64,000 nt of DNA from Ensifer adhaerens (GTDB taxonomy: Bacteria; Pseudomonadota; Alphaproteobacteria; Rhizobiales; Rhizobiaceae). The stretch spans positions 434,001 to 498,000 of the forward strand of contig NZ_CP118612.1 of the NCBI RefSeq assembly GCF_028993555.1, read 5' to 3'. This document shows, piece after piece, positions 1-8,033 of this stretch (its first letter is position 1; each line of letters starts with the position of its first letter). The notes under the pieces are model-generated. The model saw only the letters and a program-made list of their open reading frames with translations, made no database searches and had not been told where the DNA came from. The translations under genes were made by a program, and so were the position numbers.

Positions 1-468
1 CATTTGCTTTCGCCTGGGTCCGATGCCTTTCAGTGCGAAGTTGCCGAAATGGATGGCATTCTCCAAATCTTCCAGGGTCTCGAGCGTTCCTTCTTCCGCC
101 AGCACGCCAGCCAGTCGCGGCCCAATTCCGGGAATGGTGCGAAAGAGCACCTCCGGTGCAAGTTCACCGCGCAGCCTTTCCAGTTGCCCCCAACGGCCGC
201 TTCCGACCATTTCAATGATGGCGCCAGCGATTGCCTCTCCGACCGCAGGCAATGCTACGAGGGCTTCCCGGCCTCCTTCTGCGAGAATTGTGGCGATCGG
301 CCGGTTGAGCGCGGCGACAACGTCGGAGGCACGGCGATAGGCACGGGGTCTGAAGTTGTCCTCTCCCTGTTCCTCGAGCAAACCTGCGTATTCACGCAGT
401 TGCTGGGCGATCACCATGTTGTCCCTCCGTGCCTTATCCTGGGCGATCGGACCGGTCACTCTTGCCAC
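1..468 (-). CDS. DNA polymerase X (PolX) N-terminal region, partial
   Basis: The frame is open from a GTG at 468 to the left edge, so only the first 156 residues are present. The start is set by AGGAGG five bases upstream of the GTG; an internal ATG at 417 is the alternative. The visible part carries the helix-hairpin-helix array of the PolX family: an RPRAYRRAS segment, then GEAIAGAIIEM, then TIPGIGPRLAGVL and LKGIGPRRKQ. In the family these helices bind DNA ahead of the polymerase palm and a PHP exonuclease domain, both of which would lie outside the window. The role would be gap-filling repair synthesis. A stand-alone helix-hairpin-helix protein cannot be excluded from this fragment. Confidence 0.8.
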   Translation of the reverse strand, partial: MARVTGPIAQDKARRDNMVIAQQLREYAGLLEEQGEDNFRPRAYRRASDVVAALNRPIATILAEGGREALVALPAVGEAIAGAIIEMVGSGRWGQLERLRGELAPEVLFRTIPGIGPRLAGVLAEEGTLETLEDLENAIHFGNFALKGIGPRRKQM

Positions 469-493
469 GCCGTCCTCCTACTCGCATCGAGCG

Positions 494-913
494 CTATAGG
501 CGTCCCTTCTCGTACTCCTGGCAAGACTCTCCGAACGCAGCCATCGCCTCTTCCAGGTAATCCGGAAGAAGCGGTGTTCCGATCAAATAGGCGGCCGTGT
601 GTTCATTGTGAGCGTCGGCGGCCTCTGCGCGAATTCGCTCCCAGTCGCCCACCGTGTCGTCTCCGCGGCCGAGCCAGCAAAGGGCGACGAGGTCGATCTG
701 CTCGTCCTCGTTCATCGCGGAGATCGTGCTCTCCAGCTCGGATTCGACGGGATCATCCGGTCGGTCTTCAAGCACGGAGATCATATTGTCGTCTGTGGCA
801 TTAGAGGCAGGGTCAACGTCGGAAACAACATCCTTGGCGTCGAATTCGCGCGCCTTGATGATGAGATAGCAAACTGTATCGGGTGAGATCGACAGGTCCC
901 AGGTTCTGGTCAT
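494..913 (-). CDS. DUF3775 domain protein
   Basis: A 139-residue acidic protein. I chose the ATG at 913 (MTRTWDLSIS) because GGAG sits just upstream and the longer frame reaching 1198 lacks family-like sequence. It matches DUF3775: an N-terminal SPDTVCYLIIKAREFDAKD segment, an acidic middle, then a DLVALCWLGRGD motif and a C-terminal helical part ending with YLIGTPLLPDYLEEAM. No catalytic motif is evident and the molecular function is unknown. It lies 25 bases before the PolX start on the same strand, so the two may be co-transcribed. These proteins are common in rhizobia and often sit among stress genes, as here. Confidence 0.8.
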   Translation of the reverse strand: MTRTWDLSISPDTVCYLIIKAREFDAKDVVSDVDPASNATDDNMISVLEDRPDDPVESELESTISAMNEDEQIDLVALCWLGRGDDTVGDWERIRAEAADAHNEHTAAYLIGTPLLPDYLEEAMAAFGESCQEYEKGRL

Positions 914-1090
914 CTGAATTCTCCAAGCTTGCCGAATGGCCCACTTTCGTCTTGTCACAGCGCTCAGTTCAGCGGCCAAACGTTCCTGTTCATAATCGCA
1001 GGCTTGCACCGGAGCGCTTTGATGATCGTCAAAGTGGCCAAGACGTTGGGAGGAATATCCCTCTTGGCCCTGAAGATTTCGCAGGAAGGA

Positions 1091-1104
1091 TTGATCAGCG
1101 TCAA
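1091..1104 (+). promoter_or_regulatory. FixK/FNR-type box
   Basis: TTGATCAGCGTCAA matches TTGAT-N4-ATCAA with one mismatch and keeps the TTGA-N6-TCAA core used by rhizobial FixK. It lies 93 bases before the ATG of the phosphotransferase/ATPase gene, a normal distance for class II activation. Regulation itself is inferred. Confidence 0.5.
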
Positions 1105-1196
1105 CGCGACAAGGGCGGATGACGCGCATGATTACCAATGGAGTATAAGCGCGGTTCATCGCGGGCCGCCGCCATTCGCCACTTAAGCGAGGGAAC

Positions 1197-2738
1197 ATGC
1201 TCGTTCACGACCAGACCAGTGCCATAGCATTCTTGAGCGACCGGCATACGCACGGAAGCGATGAAATAGAACACATTGAGACTCATATTTCGCATGTTTT
1301 TCTCACCCGCGATCGCGCTTTCAAGATGAAGCGCGCCGTCAAGCTTCCGTACGTTGATTTTTCTACGCCGGAGCTGCGGCTGGAAGCCTGCAAACGCGAG
1401 GTTCGCCTGAATTCGGTCACGGCACCCGGTCTATACCTTGGCATCCGGACGATCTCGCGCGACTTGGCGGGAAATCTTCGATTTGGCGACGGCGAGCTTG
1501 TCGAGCCGGTTGTCGAGATGGTTCGCTTCGAGCAGGATGCACTGTTCGATCGGATGGCCACGCAGGGACGGCTGAACGCGAAGCTGCTGACCCAAGCGGC
1601 GCGCATGATTGCCCGTTACCACCAGAGCGCACCTGTCGTCCATCGCAGTTCAGGATCTGCAAACATTGGCGCAGTGCTCGCCATCAACAGAGCTGGTTTT
1701 GCCATCGGCCGCGTGTTCGAAGAAACCGAAGTCGCCACGATCACTCAGCTCTTCGAAGAAATGCTGAAAGAGAATGCGGCGCTTCTCGATGGCCGAGAGA
1801 CCGCTGGAAAAGTCAGACTTTGCCATGGGGATCTGCACCTGCGCAACATATGTCTCATTGAGGGAGAACCTTGCCTATTCGATTGCATCGAGTTCAACGA
1901 TCAGATTGCGACGATCGACACCCTCTATGATCTGGCATTCCTTTTAATGGACCTGTGGCACAGAGGATTTCCGCAATTTGCCAACCTGGTCATGAATCGC
2001 TACCTCGATGAAACGAATGATGACGACGGCTTTGTGCTTTTGCCATTCTTCATGGCCATAAGAGCGGCCGTCAGGGCCCACGTGATCGCCACTCAAGTTG
2101 CCGAGGGCCGAAACGCGGCTGATCTTACCTCTGAGGCACGTTCCTACTTTGAGTTGGCACGCACGCTCCTTGAAAAAGTTCAACCGCGTCTCATCGTGAT
2201 CGGCGGCTTCAGCGGCTCAGGTAAGACGACCGTAGCCGATGCGCTGGCCGCCCGGGTTGGCGCCCCACCCGGCGCACGCATTATCGAGAGTGACCGCATT
2301 CGCAAGGCGTTGCACGGTGTTGCAGCTGAGGTGCATCTCGATGCGGATGCCTATCGGCCAGATGTCTCTGACAAGGTCTATTCCGAAATGGTTCGCCGCA
2401 GTTTGGCTATCACGAAGGCCGGCGGGTCTGTTGTCGCCGATGCCGTGTTCGATCGTCTGGAGAACCGCAGTCTTATCGAGGTTGCATCTGCGGCCGCAGG
2501 TAGCCGGTGCGAGGCCGTCTGGCTGCAAGCTGACGCGCAGGTCTTGCAGCAGCGTGTTTCGGGCAGGCACGAGGGGCCTTCCGATGCGGATCTGCGCGTT
2601 CTGGCCCGGCAGTTATCGTGTGGGCAAAAGCCACCTGCCTGGCGCTTGATCGATGCGCAACAGCCGGTTGGCGAGATCGTGGACGAGATCCTGGAGCCTG
2701 TAGAAGTGGGGCACCAATATCCCTGCCGTGTCAGTTGA
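1197..2738 (+). CDS. Bifunctional aminoglycoside phosphotransferase-like / AAA ATP-binding protein
   Basis: A 513-residue two-domain protein. Residues about 1-330 form a protein-kinase-like phosphotransferase domain; the catalytic loop HGDLHLRNICL starts near residue 210 and FDCIEFND follows as the metal-binding segment. Residues about 335-500 form a P-loop kinase-like domain with Walker A GGFSGSGKTT near 336-345, resembling the gluconate kinase/zeta-toxin fold. The fusion is a recognised family of unknown substrate; the aminoglycoside name reflects fold, not demonstrated resistance. The ATG at 1197 has GAGGGA upstream. A FixK/FNR-type box at 1091-1104 suggests low-oxygen control. The NAD kinase gene follows after 27 bases, so an operon is likely. 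Confidence 0.85.
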   Translation: MLVHDQTSAIAFLSDRHTHGSDEIEHIETHISHVFLTRDRAFKMKRAVKLPYVDFSTPELRLEACKREVRLNSVTAPGLYLGIRTISRDLAGNLRFGDGELVEPVVEMVRFEQDALFDRMATQGRLNAKLLTQAARMIARYHQSAPVVHRSSGSANIGAVLAINRAGFAIGRVFEETEVATITQLFEEMLKENAALLDGRETAGKVRLCHGDLHLRNICLIEGEPCLFDCIEFNDQIATIDTLYDLAFLLMDLWHRGFPQFANLVMNRYLDETNDDDGFVLLPFFMAIRAAVRAHVIATQVAEGRNAADLTSEARSYFELARTLLEKVQPRLIVIGGFSGSGKTTVADALAARVGAPPGARIIESDRIRKALHGVAAEVHLDADAYRPDVSDKVYSEMVRRSLAITKAGGSVVADAVFDRLENRSLIEVASAAAGSRCEAVWLQADAQVLQQRVSGRHEGPSDADLRVLARQLSCGQKPPAWRLIDAQQPVGEIVDEILEPVEVGHQYPCRVS

Positions 2739-2765
2739 AGACAGAATCCTGCTTATGGTTTGGCC

Positions 2766-3527
2766 ATGAAGATCACATTTCTTGCCTCCCCGAGACCAGC
2801 TGCACAGGAGGCGCTGGAGCAATTCGTCTGCAGGTACGGTCAGAGTTCGGTTTCGGGTGCCGACTATGTCGTAGCCATAGGGGGCGATGGTACCGCTCTG
2901 AAAGCCCTTCATGCGCTGCTCGAAGGGCCGGCGAAGCCGGTCTTCCCAATGCGGACGCAGGGCTCGATCGGGTCTCTTTGCAATCCGTTGCAGTTGTCCG
3001 ATCTCATGGACCGGATGATCAACGCCATCCCCGTTGATCTGCCGGTGCTGCAAGCCGATGTCGAACGATTGGGAGGCCAGCGAACGACTATCTTTGCAAT
3101 CAACGAGATTGTGCTTACTCGACAGCGCCTGCAACAGGCGCGTTTCAAGCTGACTGTAGACGGAGGGAGCGCACCGGCGACGATTGCGGGCGATGGTTTG
3201 GCGCTGGTGACGCCACTCGGAAGCACGGGCTATAACCAATCGTTGGGCGGTCCGCGTCTGCCCCTTGGCTCTCATCTCCTCGCGTTGACCGGCATCGCGC
3301 TGACACCCCGGTTTCCGTGGCATCGCTCGGTCGTGCACGACCACATCATCCTAGAAATAGAGGTCGTCGAACCCGAGCATCATCCTGTTCAAGTCGAGAC
3401 TGTCGTTGAAATCGTACCCGGAATCCGTCGGGCGCGCCTCAGTTGCAGCGGCCACTGCAAGGCCACTCTGCTCTTGGATCGGGAGGTATTGAATTCGCTG
3501 ACGGCATTTCACGGCCAGATTTGCTGA
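2766..3527 (+). CDS. NAD kinase (accessory paralogue)
   Basis: A 253-residue ATP-NAD kinase that would make NADP from NAD. The GGDGT motif sits at residues 39-43, an INEIVL (NE) motif near 116, and a TPLGSTGYN segment near 155-163, in the order usual for the family. The start is the ATG at 2766; a TTG six bases upstream is possible. The length is normal. It follows the bifunctional phosphotransferase gene closely. Because it lies in an accessory stress island, it is probably a second copy beside a housekeeping NadK; that is inference. NADP supply would fit the neighbouring reductases and dehydrogenase. Confidence 0.85.
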   Translation: MKITFLASPRPAAQEALEQFVCRYGQSSVSGADYVVAIGGDGTALKALHALLEGPAKPVFPMRTQGSIGSLCNPLQLSDLMDRMINAIPVDLPVLQADVERLGGQRTTIFAINEIVLTRQRLQQARFKLTVDGGSAPATIAGDGLALVTPLGSTGYNQSLGGPRLPLGSHLLALTGIALTPRFPWHRSVVHDHIILEIEVVEPEHHPVQVETVVEIVPGIRRARLSCSGHCKATLLLDREVLNSLTAFHGQIC

Positions 3528-4008
3528 ACTGAGTGGGCGTTGGAAATGCGGCGTTGGCACCAGCCGGTACTGCCGTTAACACGATCGCCTGGAGCAGTTC
3601 CGTCCACCCGATAGCGCGCAGATCAAAGTTCAAAGTGGCTGGCTGACCTGGCATGGGAAAGTCGATTGGCAACGTCAAAGGGCTGGAGCATTTCGCTCGC
3701 GCCCTTGCTGGCGTCGTTGCTGTCACGAGCCTGATCGAAATCAATCCGCGCGCTTTCGCGGCCGACGTCAAGAAGCGCATCGCGGATGCCATGACCGACT
3801 CACTGTCGGCTAGCCCCGTCTTCGGCCACCGGTTTGCGCCAGAGTGGCGAGCGGAGAGCGCAGGCTGCTCGTCGCATTCGGGTCCTCTGCATCTCTGCAT
3901 CTGCGTCGACGTTGGATCTGGATGGGCCGCGCTACACCGCCATCGTTTGCGACGAGCATTTGCCTGAGCGTCGGGACGCCCGCCTATCTCATCGTCAGGC
4001 TCACGGCC
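3528..4008. other. Intergenic region without a supported gene
   Basis: This 481-base stretch separates the NAD kinase from the convergent cytochrome c. Short open frames exist on both strands (for example plus-strand 3653-3967 and a minus-strand frame across 3439-3900), but neither has a clear ribosome binding site or recognisable family sequence. It may hold gene debris. Confidence 0.4.
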
Positions 4009-4347
4009 TCACGGTCGCTGTCCCTGCGACATGATGTAGGCGGTCAGATCAGCAATTTCTGTGCGCGTGAGTGAGAGATCCGGCATCCGTGAATGCTGCG
4101 GCGCCGACAGAAATGTCGACAAACGGGCAGTATCCAATTTTCCCGATTTTTTCATTTCGGAGAATGTCGGAACGTTGTCTGATCCACGTTGCTGTCCGGG
4201 AGCTGTCACGTGACATTCACTGCACCATCGATTGGCGATGGCGCGACCGCGCGCGAGATCGGCCGAGCCGCTTTGACCGCTGTGCAGCAACAAGAAGACG
4301 GCGGCAACCTGCAAAACCCTGGTTCGCTCCCATGGTAAGGCTGGCAT
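4009..4347 (-). CDS. Small c-type cytochrome
   Basis: A 112-residue exported monohaem cytochrome. An N-terminal hydrophobic stretch (VLQVAAVFLLLHSG) is a signal peptide. The haem-binding CxxCH appears as CSECH near residues 42-46, and the distal methionine is likely in the SRMPDLSLT segment near residue 88. Class I cytochromes of this size carry electrons in the periplasm. The ATG directly follows the TAA of the upstream phasin-like gene with no gap, so the two are translationally coupled. The pair lies behind a perfect FixK/FNR box, which suggests expression under oxygen limitation. The partner oxidase or dehydrogenase is not evident nearby. Confidence 0.85.
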   Translation of the reverse strand: MPALPWERTRVLQVAAVFLLLHSGQSGSADLARGRAIANRWCSECHVTAPGQQRGSDNVPTFSEMKKSGKLDTARLSTFLSAPQHSRMPDLSLTRTEIADLTAYIMSQGQRP

Positions 4348-4746
4348 TTACATCACCACCTGTGCAGCCATGTTTTCGACGAAACGTTTCTCGTCGTCGT
4401 GAAGACGTTTGGTCGTCTTCCGGATGGAGGCCGAGCCCATGTCTGCGAAGCGCGCTCCTCCATTGACATAGTCGAACAGCGCGTTCTGCCAGAAGGTGCA
4501 CCATATGTCGAACAGATCGTTTTGGTGATCCGGCGATTGACAGTCTTCCAAAAGGCGTAAGTCGCTGTTGAGACGGTTTTCCAAGAACTTCAACGCCTCA
4601 ATCTGATAGCGAAGGGCGGCCTCAATGGCCGTCGCCTGCAAATGCCCGAGCGGCCACAAGGAGCCCCTCACTTCGACCGAGGGAATTGCGGGTGAGGGAA
4701 AGAACCAAAAAGGCGTGCTTGATTGATGCGGATTTGTTCGTTGCAT
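4348..4746 (-). CDS. Phasin-like protein
   Basis: A 132-residue protein with a proline-rich N-terminus and amphipathic helices (ATAIEAALRYQIEALKFLENR and later FWQNALFDYVNGGARF) resembling phasin-family proteins of polyhydroxyalkanoate granules. The ATG at 4746 was chosen because GGAG lies eight bases upstream; ATG 4752 is closer to it. It stops exactly where the cytochrome c starts, so the two form one transcription unit. Two FixK/FNR-type boxes lie upstream at 4854 and 4909. Several rhizobial stress islands carry such phasin-like genes under anaerobic control; a direct granule role here is not shown. Confidence 0.6.
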   Translation of the reverse strand: MQRTNPHQSSTPFWFFPSPAIPSVEVRGSLWPLGHLQATAIEAALRYQIEALKFLENRLNSDLRLLEDCQSPDHQNDLFDIWCTFWQNALFDYVNGGARFADMGSASIRKTTKRLHDDEKRFVENMAAQVVM

Positions 4747-4853
4747 GGGCATCACTCCAGTTGCTGAAAGGACCCAGTCCTGGTGGCTGAACAGGACGCC
4801 AATACGGCCAGGAAACTACATCTGCAACTTATCGAAGCCCGCCATCTTCGTCC

Positions 4854-4867
4854 TTGATGCCGATCAA
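4854..4867 (-). promoter_or_regulatory. FixK/FNR box, perfect consensus
   Basis: TTGATGCCGATCAA fits TTGAT-N4-ATCAA exactly. It is about 108 bases upstream of the phasin-like start. Activation of the phasin-cytochrome c pair from a class II site is the simplest reading. Confidence 0.65.
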
Positions 4868-4908
4868 AGCTTCTTCATTTGGTGACGGCCGAAGGGGCTC
4901 ATCGTTCC

Positions 4909-4922
4909 TTGATCGGCGTCAA
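4909..4922 (-). promoter_or_regulatory. Second FixK/FNR-type box
   Basis: TTGATCGGCGTCAA, one mismatch from consensus, lies 41 bases further upstream of the perfect box and could give a second activator dimer at the same promoter. Confidence 0.5.
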
Positions 4923-4955
4923 TCTCCGATGCCAGCCGTTAACTCGTACCTACAC

Positions 4956-5606
4956 TCATTCGAGGCTCCGTGACGATGCCGTCGTGGTCAAGGTCCACGC
5001 CGTCGCGTCGGCTACCTCACTGCTGGCTCGAAACCGGTTGGCGAGCGCAAGAACCTCGTCCCCGCTCCAATGGTCGTCAACGTGCTCGCCATATTTGCAG
5101 GCAAGGATGCGGCCGTCGGGCGCAACGAGGAAATCCGCCGGCAACCCGAAACGGCCGCCTTCAGGTGCCAGCGGTGGTAATGGCTTGCGCCCGAGCAAAG
5201 CCCGCGGCAATGCGACCAGAACGGCTCGGAGAATCGTGCCCCAGGCTCTGCGGTCGCTTAAGGCACGCGGATCCGTCTCCACGCCGAAGGCGCGGTAAAT
5301 CTGCTTGTCGGAATCGGCAACCAAATCGAAGGGCAAATCATCGACGTGACGCAGCAGCATCTCCTTTCCCGAATGGAACAGGATCAATTCGCGTACGACT
5401 TGCTCCATCTCGCGGCGACGGCGGACAAAGCCGCGCAAGTGAAGGCTGCAGACCGGGCAGCCTGCGAAGCGGCGGAACTGGATGTGCGTCGCCCGCGGAT
5501 CGAAGGCTATGTCCACGATGCCACCGTGCACTGTGGCGAACATCTTGAGTGGAACCGGGATTCCGACGGTGAGACGCCGACCCGACGCGTGGGGATGCGA
5601 GGTCAT
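4956..5606 (-). CDS. Peroxiredoxin-like (AhpC/TSA-type) protein
   Basis: A 216-residue thioredoxin-fold protein of the peroxiredoxin-like family. The ATG at 5606 has GGAGGTAAGG upstream; the longer frame is not family-like. The active-site-like motif is RFAGCPVCSLHLR with cysteines near residues 50 and 53, followed by strands such as EMEQVVRELILFHSG. The C-terminal half holds RFGLPADFLVAPDGRILACKYG, typical of the fold. The expected reaction is thiol-dependent peroxide reduction in the cytoplasm, although substrate is unproven. It lies five bases behind the membrane protein gene and both are divergent from a TetR regulator, which is probably their repressor. Confidence 0.75.
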   Translation of the reverse strand: MTSHPHASGRRLTVGIPVPLKMFATVHGGIVDIAFDPRATHIQFRRFAGCPVCSLHLRGFVRRRREMEQVVRELILFHSGKEMLLRHVDDLPFDLVADSDKQIYRAFGVETDPRALSDRRAWGTILRAVLVALPRALLGRKPLPPLAPEGGRFGLPADFLVAPDGRILACKYGEHVDDHWSGDEVLALANRFRASSEVADATAWTLTTTASSRSLE

Positions 5607-5611
5607 CTGCC

Positions 5612-6088
5612 TTACCTCCGGAGCATGCGGACGGTCATGACCGTTGCCAGAACGGAGAGCGGGAACTGGGCAATTCCGGTTATCTCGAAGAACAGGTCGT
5701 TCGGCTCTTCGTAGGGCGGGTTCGGGAAGATCGCGCGGAAGGTGTCGCCACTGACGATCAGGTAGGCAATGTTCTTGACGACGTGGTTGTAGCCGCCCTC
5801 GACATAACCGACGAGAATGATGGGCACGGCCAAGACCACTATGGCGCCGGCCCATGTAAAGAGGCGGGCTGAGCGACCCGTCGGCGCATACCAACCCGCA
5901 GACAGTAGCATTGCGACGAGGGCCGCCACGGGCAAAATGAAATAAAGTACATGCAGCCGCCAAGGTGTATCTAAAATCGCGGCGCCGTAGGCGTGATGGA
6001 TCGAGGTGAGGGCGAGCAGCAGAAGCGCCGAGATCCCCGCCCTAAGGTGGGTGTTGGCTGCTGAGGGGCTTGGCACGAATCCGGTCAT
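5612..6088 (-). CDS. Four-helix membrane protein
   Basis: A 158-residue integral membrane protein with about four hydrophobic helices: GISALLLLALTSIHHAYGA, LYFILPVAALVAMLLSAG, TWAGAIVVLAVPIILVGYV and a C-terminal FPLSVLATVMTVRML. A periplasmic or cytoplasmic loop with YEEPNDLFFE separates the last two. I do not recognise a named family. Its position between a divergent TetR gene and a peroxiredoxin-like gene suggests a repressor-controlled two-gene operon. The function could be related to electron or small-molecule transfer, but nothing in the sequence settles this. Confidence 0.65.
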   Translation of the reverse strand: MTGFVPSPSAANTHLRAGISALLLLALTSIHHAYGAAILDTPWRLHVLYFILPVAALVAMLLSAGWYAPTGRSARLFTWAGAIVVLAVPIILVGYVEGGYNHVVKNIAYLIVSGDTFRAIFPNPPYEEPNDLFFEITGIAQFPLSVLATVMTVRMLRR

Positions 6089-6135
6089 CGTTTGGGTCTC
6101 CTGGGTTGACTGGAAGACCGCGGAGTATCACCTTG

Positions 6136-6152
6136 CCGAACACGTTGTTCGG
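6136..6152. promoter_or_regulatory. Candidate TetR operator
   Basis: CCGAAC-ACGTT-GTTCGG is a perfect 6-bp inverted repeat with a 5-base spacer, placed in the 138-base gap between the divergent membrane protein and TetR genes. Position and symmetry fit a TetR-family site; binding is inferred. Confidence 0.5.
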
Positions 6153-6226
6153 AAATTGCCGGACAACTGGGAGGCCGAGTCCGGAAACGAACAGGGCCTC
6201 GGCGGAGTCCGGGAAAAGGAACTGGT

Positions 6227-6796
6227 ATGGCGATCGACCGCAGGGTGATGCGAACCCGCACGGCACTTTATGATGCGCTGGTGTCACTGATCCGACGCAA
6301 GGACTATGCGCTGATCACGGTCGAGGACATCCTTGCCGAGGCCAATGTCGGCCGCTCGACCTTCTATGCGCATTTCACCTCCAAGGACAACCTGCTCGAG
6401 CGCAGTCTGGATAGGCTGAGGGCGCTACTTGTCTCTGTCCAGGAGCCCGACGCCGAGGAAGGTTGGGACCTAGCGCGGGCGCTGTTCGAACATGTCGGCG
6501 AATATGCCGACGTTCAGGCAGCCCTTTCCGGTGGTCATGGCGGGGCGGTGCTGCGCGGGGCCGTGGACAAGGTGTTGGCCGATGTGCTGCGCGGGTCTAT
6601 CAGTGGCGATGAACTTGGTGAACTGCCGAGGGAACTGGTCATCCAGCAGGTGGTCGCGACCTTCAATACGACCTTGCGCTGGTGGCTGGAGACGCGGCCG
6701 GAGATGCCTGCGGGCGAGGCCGATCGGCTGTTCCGACGGCTGCTGTGCGGCGGAATTCCGCAAAGCGGTGCCTTGCCATTCATTGCGGCTGCTTAG
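6227..6796 (+). CDS. TetR-family transcriptional regulator
   Basis: A 189-residue regulator. The N-terminal helix-turn-helix is clear: LYDALVSLIRRKDYALITV, then EDILAEANVGRSTFYAHFTSKDN with the STFYAHF recognition helix near residues 46-52. The C-terminal ligand domain is typical in length and diverged. AAGGAACT precedes the ATG. It is divergent from the membrane protein/peroxiredoxin-like pair and is probably their repressor, acting at the inverted repeat at 6136-6152. The inducing ligand cannot be predicted; an oxidant or organic compound would fit the neighbours. Confidence 0.85.
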   Translation: MAIDRRVMRTRTALYDALVSLIRRKDYALITVEDILAEANVGRSTFYAHFTSKDNLLERSLDRLRALLVSVQEPDAEEGWDLARALFEHVGEYADVQAALSGGHGGAVLRGAVDKVLADVLRGSISGDELGELPRELVIQQVVATFNTTLRWWLETRPEMPAGEADRLFRRLLCGGIPQSGALPFIAAA

Positions 6797-7381
6797 AATT
6801 GCCTTGGCACCATCCTTCCAAATATGTTTCTCAGATGTGCAGACGAGATTGACGACGGCATGTGTACGATGCCGAAAGAGGAGCCTGATATCGCAGGCCG
6901 AAAGACGGATGGACTGCCATGATGGAAAAGACAGCGCCTGCGTGCTCTCGGACATGGGTGTCTTCGACAATCAGAACCAGTGGGCGGAAGCGAAATGCCA
7001 AACCAGCGCTACCGAAGTTGCCGATCTGGATAATGCGGGCGGTGAGCGTGTCGCCTGACCCCGGGGTGGTGCCCCACGGTGAAGAATTACATAACATATA
7101 CAATTAAATAGCGGTTCCCGGTTTCATCCTCTCCAGCGCGGCAGCGGTAATGGTGCCCGGAGGGGAGCTTTGCGGACGCGGGGATGTGTTTGCATTGCCA
7201 GGCGGCCCTATTTAGGTCAGGCGATTTGATCGCCGACAATGCCAAGCCCCCTGAGATGGGTTAGGTTTGTGCCAAATCGATGGCGCGTTGAGCGATTGTC
7301 GAGCCGAGCGCGTGAGTTTGAGGAGCCGTCTGAGAAACTGAAGCGGCATTTTCCCCGCGAATCGCTGGTAGAGTGATACCA
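6797..7381. other. Intergenic region without a supported gene
   Basis: No convincing coding frame was found in these 585 bases. An AT-rich patch at about 7085-7110 could be promoter DNA. TTGATCGCCGACAA at 7226-7239 resembles a FixK/FNR box in its left half only and is not counted as one. Confidence 0.4.
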
Positions 7382-7612
7382 ATGCCCTATGCTTCCAATA
7401 TCGACCTGCCGGCATCCCTGAGGCGCATCTTACCGGGCCGTGCACTGGATATTTATCGCGAGGCATTCAATCACGCATTTGTCTCTCACCAACACGATCC
7501 GCGCCAGGAACAGACTTCGCATCGAATAGCCTGGGGCGCCGTGAAGCGGCGATATGTAAAGGTCGGGGGTGGCTGGCTTGAGCGTACCCCGGTCATCGAC
7601 CAAAAGGAGTGA
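7382..7612 (+). CDS. chaB: ChaB family protein
   Basis: A 76-residue protein matching ChaB: an MPYASNIDLPASLRRILPG start, an AFNHAF segment, and HRIAWGAVKRRYVKVGGGW near the end. ChaB was first named as a regulator of the ChaA cation antiporter in E. coli, but no chaA is nearby and the biochemical role in rhizobia is unclear. The ATG at 7382 gives the normal family N-terminus; a GTG nine bases upstream is also in frame. The stop overlaps the ribosome binding region of the DUF5335 gene, so the two are coupled. Confidence 0.85.
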   Translation: MPYASNIDLPASLRRILPGRALDIYREAFNHAFVSHQHDPRQEQTSHRIAWGAVKRRYVKVGGGWLERTPVIDQKE

Positions 7613-7617
7613 TGAAC

Positions 7618-7959
7618 ATGAGCAGTCGCATCTTGGATCGATCCGAGTGGCATTTCTTTTTTGATAGCATTGCAAAGGCCCTTCGAGGAAAGCGGGTGCA
7701 AGTCGAAATTACCGGCCTGCGACTGGGTGACCAGATACAGACGAAATCTGTCCCGTTGGTCGGCATCACCTTCGATCCCAAGGGCGACCTGCTGGAGATT
7801 GCTATGGAGGGATTGGATCATCTCATTCACAAGCCCTCAAGCATTGCAATCCGCGAAGAGGTTGATGGGCTCAGTGGTCTGGAAATCGTGGATTCAGAAG
7901 AGCACCGCCAGATTGTCACCCTTACGAGCCCGCTTATGCTTTCCGCGCCACGGGACTGA
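7618..7959 (+). CDS. DUF5335 family protein
   Basis: A 113-residue protein of the DUF5335 family, recognised by an N-terminal LDRSEWHFFFDSIAKAL segment and alternating strands such as VQVEITGLRLGDQ and PLVGITFDPKGDLLEIAME. I chose the ATG at 7618 since AGGAG is eight bases upstream; an ATG at 7612 overlaps the ChaB stop. Function is unknown. The family often appears with ChaB, alcohol dehydrogenase and phosphoribosyltransferase genes in rhizobial stress islands, which is the arrangement here. Confidence 0.75.
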   Translation: MSSRILDRSEWHFFFDSIAKALRGKRVQVEITGLRLGDQIQTKSVPLVGITFDPKGDLLEIAMEGLDHLIHKPSSIAIREEVDGLSGLEIVDSEEHRQIVTLTSPLMLSAPRD

Positions 7960-8033
7960 GCAGGAAGATACGACCTTGCCCCGGAATGTGGCCAGGAGGT
8001 CTTGGCCTGACTTGAATTCAGTTGAGGTGCGTG

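Noticed and set aside
4..804. A 266-codon plus-strand frame at the left edge
   Set aside because: It overlaps the PolX fragment and the DUF3775 gene on the other strand, both of which have family sequence and ribosome binding sites.
3653..3967. A plus-strand frame of 104 codons between the NAD kinase and cytochrome c genes
   Set aside because: No ribosome binding site and no recognisable family. A remnant is possible but cannot be supported.
7226..7239. TTGATCGCCGACAA as a FixK/FNR box upstream of chaB
   Set aside because: The right half (GACAA) deviates at two positions and lacks the TCAA core. The same applies to TTGATGCAGGACAA near 20055.
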